Shown here: positions 1 to 3,929 of the stretch, piece after piece
Layout: the number at the start of each line of letters is the position of its first letter
How positions within the stretch are numbered: the stretch's first letter is position 1
Origin: Actinomycetota bacterium
GTDB lineage: Bacteria; Actinomycetota; Thermoleophilia; Gaiellales; Gaiellaceae
Length of the DNA: 6,219 bases
Direction: 5' to 3'
Assembly: GCA_013696595.1 (NCBI GenBank)
Contig: JACCYG010000024.1
Location: forward strand, 1 to 6,219
Made by a program: the position numbers and the translations under genes
Notes under the pieces: generated by a model
Databases searched by the model: none
Seen by the model: only the letters and a program-made list of their open reading frames with translations
Told to the model about the DNA's origin: nothing

Positions 1-1719
1 ATCAAGCGCTTCATGGGCCGCAAGCACGACGAGGTCTCGGAGGAGATGACGATCGTGCCGTACGAGGTCGTGCGCGGCCAGAACGGCGACGCGCGCGTGC
101 GGGCGGGCGGCACTGAGTACGCGCCGCCGGAGGTCTCGGCGATGATCCTGCAGAAGCTGAAGGCCGACGCTGAGGCGTACCTCGGCGAGAGCGTCACGGA
201 CGCGGTCATCACTGTCCCGGCGTACTTCAACAACGCCCAGCGCGAGGCGACGAAGGACGCGGGCAAGATCGCCGGGTTGAACGTGCTCCGCATCATCAAC
301 GAGCCGACCGCGGCCGCGCTCGCCTACGGGCTCGACAAGGAGGGCTCGGATCAGACGATTCTCGTCTTCGACCTCGGCGGCGGGACGTTCGACGTCTCGA
401 TCCTCGAGCTCGGCGAAGGCGTCTTCGAGGTGAAGGCGACGAACGGTGACAACCACCTCGGCGGCGACAACTTCGACAAGGCGATCGTCGACTGGATGGT
501 CGCCGAGTTCAAGCGTGAGCAGGGCATCGACCTGGCGCAGGACAAGATGGCGCTCCAGCGCCTCTACGAAGCAGCCGAGAAGGCGAAGATCGAGCTCTCG
601 TCGACGATGTCGACGCAGATCAACCTGCCGTTCGTGACCGCGACGCAGGAGGGACCGAAGCACCTGGACCTCCAGCTCACGCGCGCGAAGCTGAACGAGC
701 TCACCGCCGCGCTCCTCGAGCGGACCGTCGGCCCGACGAAGCAGTGCCTGAAGGATGCGGGCCTCGAGCCGAGCGCGATCGACCACGTCGTCCTCGTCGG
801 TGGCATGACGCGCATGCCCTCGGTCCAGGACAAGGTCAAGGAGCTCATCGGCAAGGATCCGCACAAGGGCGTCAACCCCGATGAGGTCGTCGCCGTCGGC
901 GCCGCGATCCAGGCGGGCGTGCTTCGCGGCGAGGTCAAGGACGTGCTCCTCCTCGACGTCACTCCGCTCTCACTCGGGATCGAGACCAAGGGCGGCGTCT
1001 TCACGCAGTTGATCGAGCGGAACACGACCATCCCGACGAAGAAGTCCGAGACGTTCACGACCGCTGAGGACAACCAGCCGTCGGTCGAGATCCACGTCCT
1101 GCAGGGCGAGTCGGAGATGGCCGCGTTCAACAAGACGCTTGGCAAGTTCCAGCTCGTGGGCATTCCGCCCGCGCCGCGCGGCATGCCGCAGATCGAAGTC
1201 ACGTTCGACATCGATGCGAACGGGATCATCAACGTCTCTGCGAAGGATCTCGGCACCGGCAACCAGCAGCAAATCCAGATCACCGGCGGCTCTGGCCTTA
1301 AGGACGAGGAGGTCGAGCAGATGATCCGCGACGCCGAGGCGCACGCAGACGAGGCGCGCAACCTGCGCGAGCTCGCCGATGCGCGCAACCAGGCCGAGTC
1401 GCTCATCTATACGACCGAAAAGAGCCTCAAGGACCACCGCGAGGCCGTGGACGAGGAGACGATCTCGACGATCGAATCCCGGCTCGAGGACCTTCGCGGC
1501 GTCCTCGACGGATCGGATGCGACGGCGATCCGGACGAAGACCGAGGACCTGATGCAGGCGTCGCACAAGCTCGCGGAGGCCGTCTACCAGAAGGTGCAGG
1601 CAGAGCAGGCGGCGGCGGCCGGCGCGACCGGCGGCGACGGTTCATCCGCAAGCGAGGAAGAGGTCGTCGAGGAGGCCGACTACGAGGTCATCGACGAGGA
1701 AGAGGCGAAGAAGTCCTAA
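1..1719 (+). CDS. dnaK: Chaperone protein DnaK (Hsp70), 5'-truncated by the window edge
   Basis: ATP-dependent cytosolic Hsp70 that binds exposed hydrophobic segments of unfolded proteins. 572 residues are present. The first codons read IKR, aligning with E. coli DnaK Ile69-Lys70-Arg71, so about 68 N-terminal residues (including the GIDLGTT phosphate loop) lie left of the window; the ATG at 13 is internal. Visible in order (partial numbering): catalytic Lys at 2; ITVPAYF near 70-76; NEPTAAALAYGLD near 100-112; the second Hsp70 signature VFDLGGGTFDVSIL at 122-135; the third signature VVLVGGMTRMPSV at 263-275; the interdomain linker DVLLLDVTP at 314-322; the beta substrate-binding domain to about 430; the helical lid; an Ala/Gly linker near 535-545; and an acidic tail ending EEEAKKS. 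Residues about 7-44 hold an insert that classical actinobacterial DnaKs lack. The stop TAA shares its last A with the grpE start. Identity is certain. Confidence 0.99.
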   Translation: MKRFMGRKHDEVSEEMTIVPYEVVRGQNGDARVRAGGTEYAPPEVSAMILQKLKADAEAYLGESVTDAVITVPAYFNNAQREATKDAGKIAGLNVLRIINEPTAAALAYGLDKEGSDQTILVFDLGGGTFDVSILELGEGVFEVKATNGDNHLGGDNFDKAIVDWMVAEFKREQGIDLAQDKMALQRLYEAAEKAKIELSSTMSTQINLPFVTATQEGPKHLDLQLTRAKLNELTAALLERTVGPTKQCLKDAGLEPSAIDHVVLVGGMTRMPSVQDKVKELIGKDPHKGVNPDEVVAVGAAIQAGVLRGEVKDVLLLDVTPLSLGIETKGGVFTQLIERNTTIPTKKSETFTTAEDNQPSVEIHVLQGESEMAAFNKTLGKFQLVGIPPAPRGMPQIEVTFDIDANGIINVSAKDLGTGNQQQIQITGGSGLKDEEVEQMIRDAEAHADEARNLRELADARNQAESLIYTTEKSLKDHREAVDEETISTIESRLEDLRGVLDGSDATAIRTKTEDLMQASHKLAEAVYQKVQAEQAAAAGATGGDGSSASEEEVVEEADYEVIDEEEAKKS

Positions 1720-2294
1720 TGGCCGCGTCGCGTCGTAAGAAGGGGGCCGACCCCGATCAGCCTGTAGAGGCGAGGAACGGGCCGGACAATTCCAGCCCCT
1801 ACAGTCCGCCCGCGGCGGACGAGGCGGACCTCGAAAAGCGCCTGGTCGAGGCCGAAGCCGAGCGTGACGACTACCTGGTCCAGCTCCAGCGTGTCGCCGC
1901 GGATTTCGAGAACTACCGCAAGCGCGCGGCGCGCGATCAGGAGAGCCTGGTCGCGCGGGCGCACGAGCGGCTCGTGAAGGAGCTCCTGCCTGTGCTCGAC
2001 GATCTCGAGCGTGCGCTCCAGGCAGCGGCGGCCCACGAAGAGGCGAAGTTGGAGGAGGGCGTAGGGCTCGTCGCGCGCGAGCTTCGCGACGCGCTCGACC
2101 GCGAGGGTCTCGTCGAGATCGAGACGAACGGCCGCTTCGACCCACACGTGCACGAAGCGCTTCTCTCCCAGCCCTCGGAGCAGGAGGAGGGCGCCGTCCT
2201 CGAGGTTCTGCAGAAGGGGTACCGCCTCGGCGACCGCGTCCTGCGTCCGGCGCGAGTCGTCGTCTCGCAGGGAGCCGCTCAGGAGGCGGAATGA
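1719..2294 (+). CDS. grpE: GrpE, nucleotide exchange factor for DnaK
   Basis: Dimeric cytosolic co-chaperone that releases ADP from DnaK and so resets its substrate cycle. 191 residues, a usual length. Residues 1-35 are Pro/Ser/charge-rich and look disordered; residues 35-85 form the long dimerising helix (heptad-like EADLEKRLVEAEAERDDY, then VAADFENYRKRA); LLPVLDDLERAL (89-100) leads into the helical core; residues 130-185 form the beta-wing domain that contacts DnaK. The family signature is complete: FDPHVHEAL at 140-148, 18 residues, then GYRLGDRVLRPARVVV at 167-182. The ATG is chosen because it overlaps the dnaK stop (TAATG), which implies translational coupling; the purine-rich GAGGAAGAGG near 1695-1705 is rather far upstream to be a strong Shine-Dalgarno. 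Codons 15-29 coincide with a degenerate palindromic repeat that also occurs in the spacer after the gene. The stop overlaps an ATG (ATGA) that opens a 37-codon frame. Confidence 0.98.
   Translation: MAASRRKKGADPDQPVEARNGPDNSSPYSPPAADEADLEKRLVEAEAERDDYLVQLQRVAADFENYRKRAARDQESLVARAHERLVKELLPVLDDLERALQAAAAHEEAKLEEGVGLVARELRDALDREGLVEIETNGRFDPHVHEALLSQPSEQEEGAVLEVLQKGYRLGDRVLRPARVVVSQGAAQEAE
1762..1804 (-). repeat. Degenerate palindromic repeat inside the grpE coding region
   Basis: The reverse complement of 1779-1802 matches the spacer unit at 2361-2384 at 20 of 24 aligned positions without gaps, including the whole GTAGGGGC head and the terminal CGGCCC. On the + strand, CTGTAGAGGCGAGG at 1762-1775 matches the reverse complement of the other spacer unit (CTGTAGGGGCGAGG, 2338-2351) at 13 of 14 positions. 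The ends form an inverted repeat: CTGTAGAGGC (1762-1771) against GCCCCTACAG (1795-1804), nine of ten pairs, with an inner GGAA/TTCC pairing at 1774-1777 and 1790-1793. It encodes residues 15-29 of GrpE (PVEARNGPDNSSPYS) in the disordered N-terminus without breaking the frame. Insertion of a mobile palindrome is an inference; the sequence match is direct. Confidence 0.6.
2281..2286 (+). promoter_or_regulatory. Perfect Shine-Dalgarno AGGAGG before the ATG at 2291
   Basis: AGGAGG lies within the last codons of grpE, four bases before an ATG that overlaps the grpE stop (ATGA). It is the strongest ribosome-binding motif seen at any junction in the window, yet it serves a 37-codon frame rather than dnaJ. 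It may be the relic of an older dnaJ start or may initiate a bridging minicistron. The four-base spacing is short but usable. Confidence 0.5.
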
Positions 2295-2313
2295 AGATCG
2301 CCTTCGCGTGCGG

Positions 2314-2331
2314 GGGCGTGGGCGTGGGCGA
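2314..2331 (+). repeat. Short tandem hexamer GGGCGT
   Basis: Two perfect GGGCGT units (2314-2325) are followed by GGGCGA (2326-2331), which is also the left arm of the first palindrome. The tract could be slippage at the edge of the palindromic element. It is too short to carry further meaning by itself. Confidence 0.5.
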
Positions 2332-2345
2332 GGCAAGCCTCGCCC
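2326..2345 (-). repeat. Palindromic repeat unit A, grpE-dnaJ spacer
   Basis: Perfect 9-bp arms GGGCGAGGC and GCCTCGCCC flank a central AA. Read on the minus strand and extended to 2349, it begins GTAGGGGC, the same head as unit B, so the two units lie in opposite orientation with their heads facing each other. Relative to unit B, two stem pairs differ, and both arms change together so that pairing is kept. No T-run follows, so it is not a canonical intrinsic terminator. Confidence 0.85.
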
Positions 2346-2368
2346 CTACAGCCGGCAGTCGTAGGGGC
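2342..2368. repeat. Inverted repeat joining the two palindromes
   Basis: GCCCCTAC (2342-2349) and GTAGGGGC (2361-2368) are exact reverse complements separated by 11 bases, AGCCGGCAGTC. The arms use the inner halves of units A and B, so the RNA could fold either as two separate hairpins or as one hairpin with this loop, but not both. The alternative folds could matter for RNA processing or for access to the dnaJ start, but no regulatory ligand or signal is evident. Confidence 0.7.
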
Positions 2369-2384
2369 CGGGCTTGCCCGGCCC
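2365..2384 (+). repeat. Palindromic repeat unit B, grpE-dnaJ spacer
   Basis: Perfect 9-bp arms GGGCCGGGC and GCCCGGCCC flank a central TT, preceded by GTAG at 2361-2364. It shares the head, the central GGCTTGCC and the closing GCCC with the reverse complement of unit A. It ends seven bases before the dnaJ Shine-Dalgarno, so a stable hairpin here need not hide that site. It resembles REP-type extragenic palindromes in layout; the family name in this lineage is unknown to me. Confidence 0.85.
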
Positions 2385-2391
2385 GCGAATC

Positions 2392-2397
2392 GGGGAG
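2392..2397 (+). promoter_or_regulatory. dnaJ ribosome-binding site GGGGAG
   Basis: GGGGAG ends six bases before the ATG at 2404. This decides the dnaJ start in favour of the ATG at 2404 over an in-frame TTG at 2374, which lies inside palindrome B and would add ten residues not expected before the J-domain. Confidence 0.65.
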
Positions 2398-2403
2398 CGG
2401 CTG

Positions 2404-3519
2404 ATGGCAACGCGAACAAGAGATCTCTACGAGGCGCTTGGCGTCTCGAAGAAGGCGTCACAGGACGAGGTCAAGAAGGCCTATCGCACGCTCGCACGCC
2501 AGTACCACCCGGACAAGAACCCGGGCGACGCAGCGGCTGAGGAGCGATTCAAAGAGATTCAGGGCGCGTACGACATCCTCGGTGATCCCGAGAAACGCAA
2601 GAAGTACGACCAGCTCGGGCCCGCAATGTTTGGCGGCGGACGCAACGGGCCGGCCGGAAACTTCAACTTCGACTTCTCCGGGAACATCGGCGACCTCGGC
2701 GACCTATCCGACCTCTTCGGCGGCATGTTCGGCAACGTCCGCTCACGGGCGGGCCGCACGCGCGCACAGCGCGCGGAGAAGGGCCGCGACGTCGAGGTCG
2801 AGGTCAACATCTCGTTCGAGGACTCGCTGAAAGGCGTCACGACGAAGATTCCGGTCGACGTCGAGACGGCGTGCGAGACGTGCCGCGGGTCTGGCGCCGA
2901 GCCCGGAACGACCCCGATCATGTGCCCGGAGTGCCGAGGTCGGGGCGTCATCTCCGACGATCAAGGATTCTTCGCGTTGTCGCAGCCGTGCCCGCGCTGC
3001 CGCGGCCATGGCACCGTTGTCGAGAAGCCCTGTCGCGCATGCGCCGGCTCCGGACGGCAGCGGCGCACGAAGCGCTACTCGGTGAAGATTCCGGCAGGCG
3101 TCAAGGACGGGACGCGCATCAAGCTGAAGGGAAAGGGGGAGGCCGGCGCGAGCGGCGGGCCGGCCGGCGACCTTCACGTCGTCACGCGCGTCGCGCGTTC
3201 GCCGATCTACGAGCGACGCGGCTCGGACCTCGTCATCGAGGTGCCCGTGACCTATGCCGAAGCGGCGCTCGGGGCTGAGGTCGAGGTTCCCACACCCGAC
3301 GGCCGGATCTCGCTGAAGGTCCCGGCCGGCACGCAGGACGGCCGGACACTTCGGGTTCGAGGCCGCGGGGCGCCGAAGCTCAAGGGCTCGGGCCGCGGGG
3401 ACCTCCTCGCGCGCGTCCGCGTTTCGGTCCCGACCAAGCTCACGAAAGCCGAGCGCGAGGCGATCGAGAACCTGCAGAAGGTCTCGCGCGAAGAGCCACG
3501 CGAGCGGCTGGGAGTGTGA
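2404..3519 (+). CDS. dnaJ: Chaperone protein DnaJ (Hsp40, class A)
   Basis: Cytosolic co-chaperone that binds unfolded polypeptides and stimulates DnaK ATP hydrolysis. 371 residues, a normal length for the family. Domains: J-domain at about 7-71 with the DnaK-activating HPD at 35-37 (QYHPDKNPGD); a short Gly/Phe-rich region at about 74-115 (including NFNFDFSG and LFGGMFG); a zinc-binding domain with four intact CxxCxGxG motifs at 157-164, 174-181, 196-203 and 210-217; and two C-terminal client-binding beta domains (from about 130 to 345, with the zinc domain inserted in the first). The C-terminus is charged and ends RERLGV. The start at ATG 2404 has a Shine-Dalgarno and overlaps the stop of the preceding minicistron (TGATG). 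The stop overlaps the hspR start in the same TGATG pattern. All catalytic and metal-binding residues are present, so the protein should be functional. Confidence 0.99.
   Translation: MATRTRDLYEALGVSKKASQDEVKKAYRTLARQYHPDKNPGDAAAEERFKEIQGAYDILGDPEKRKKYDQLGPAMFGGGRNGPAGNFNFDFSGNIGDLGDLSDLFGGMFGNVRSRAGRTRAQRAEKGRDVEVEVNISFEDSLKGVTTKIPVDVETACETCRGSGAEPGTTPIMCPECRGRGVISDDQGFFALSQPCPRCRGHGTVVEKPCRACAGSGRQRRTKRYSVKIPAGVKDGTRIKLKGKGEAGASGGPAGDLHVVTRVARSPIYERRGSDLVIEVPVTYAEAALGAEVEVPTPDGRISLKVPAGTQDGRTLRVRGRGAPKLKGSGRGDLLARVRVSVPTKLTKAEREAIENLQKVSREEPRERLGV
3510..3514 (+). promoter_or_regulatory. Probable hspR ribosome-binding site GGGAG
   Basis: GGGAG in the last dnaJ codons lies four bases before the ATG at 3519 and ten before the ATG at 3525, so either could be used. 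It is only one base before the GTG at 3516, which argues against that start. Confidence 0.5.
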
Positions 3520-3929
3520 TGGGGATGGCCGAGGGACTCATGGACGACCGCCCGCGCTACATGATCTCGATCGCCGCCGACCTTGTCGGCATGCATCCGC
3601 AGACACTTCGGATCTATGAGGCGAAGGGCCTCGTGCGGCCGAAGCGGACGCCTGGGAACACGCGGCTCTACTCAGAGGCCGACCTCGAGCGCCTTCGCCT
3701 GATCCAGGAGCTCACGACGAAGCTCGGCCTGAATCTGGCGGGCGTCGAGACTGTGCTCAAGCTGCGAGACGAGGTGCAACGTCTGCGCGTGCGCATGGAC
3801 CGGCTCGAGCGCGAGGCGCGCGAGGCCATCCGCGACGTCCACAAGCAGTACCGCCGCGACATCGTTCTGTACTCGGACCCGAGCAACCGTCTGCCTGACC
3901 GGAAGAGGACATGGACTTCCAGAAGCTGA
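3519..3929 (+). CDS. hspR: HspR, MerR-family heat-shock repressor
   Basis: 136 residues from ATG 3519. A MerR-type winged helix-turn-helix occupies about 13-80: YMISIAADLVGMHPQTLRIY contains the first helices and recognition helix, EAKGLVRPKRTPGNTRLYS the wing, and EADLERLRLIQELTTKLGLNLAGVETVL the following helices. A charged coiled coil (about 81-110) is the expected dimerisation element. The HPQTLR core, the wing and NLAGV closely follow Streptomyces and Mycobacterium HspR, and the place after dnaJ supports the call. HspR homologues bind HAIR inverted repeats, repress the dnaK operon and use DnaK as co-repressor; a HAIR site would be upstream of dnaK, outside the window. The start is uncertain among ATG 3519, 3525 and 3540; 3519 overlaps the dnaJ stop. 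The C-terminus (DRKRTWTSRS) lacks the hydrophobic ALVVWKP-like tail of mycobacterial HspR and is encoded partly by the clpB start region. Confidence 0.93.
   Translation: MGMAEGLMDDRPRYMISIAADLVGMHPQTLRIYEAKGLVRPKRTPGNTRLYSEADLERLRLIQELTTKLGLNLAGVETVLKLRDEVQRLRVRMDRLEREAREAIRDVHKQYRRDIVLYSDPSNRLPDRKRTWTSRS
3901..3909 (+). promoter_or_regulatory. clpB ribosome-binding site within hspR
   Basis: The purine run GGAAGAGGA directly before the clpB ATG at 3911 offers Shine-Dalgarno pairing (GGAAG five bases upstream, AGAGG two bases upstream). It lies in the last codons of hspR, so clpB translation is probably coupled to hspR translation. Confidence 0.5.

Larger units (their letters stand above)
2291..2404 (+). 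other. Possible 37-codon bridging minicistron between grpE and dnaJ
   Basis: An open frame starts at the ATG overlapping the grpE stop (ATGA), reads MKIAFACGGVGVGEASLAPT and onwards, and stops at the TGA at 2402-2404, whose last A begins the dnaJ ATG (TGATG). It has a perfect AGGAGG at 2281-2286. Most of the peptide is encoded by the palindromic repeats, is rich in Gly, Ala and Arg, and resembles no family I recognise. Its plausible role is to carry ribosomes from grpE to dnaJ across the hairpins, not to make a functional peptide. A 37-codon frame can arise by chance in GC-rich DNA, so only the coincidence of both overlaps with the Shine-Dalgarno supports it. Confidence 0.25.

Noticed and set aside
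13..15. ATG at 13 as the dnaK start
   Set aside because: The frame is open to base 1 and the codons before it encode the conserved IKR containing the catalytic Lys, so the gene extends left of the window.
970..1566. Long antisense open frame opposite dnaK
   Set aside because: It is the shadow of the GC-rich dnaK frame; the translation is Arg/Leu/Asp-rich without a recognisable domain, and dnaK itself is intact on the other strand.
2326..2384. Intrinsic terminator between grpE and dnaJ
   Set aside because: The stems are strong but no T-run follows on either strand, and the downstream genes depend on read-through.
2374..2403. TTG start adding ten residues to DnaJ
   Set aside because: It lies inside palindrome B, has no suitable Shine-Dalgarno, and the ATG at 2404 has GGGGAG at six bases and gives the usual DnaJ N-terminus.
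3516..3518. GTG start for hspR
   Set aside because: It would be one base from the GGGAG motif; the adjacent ATG at 3519 is better placed and overlaps the dnaJ stop.
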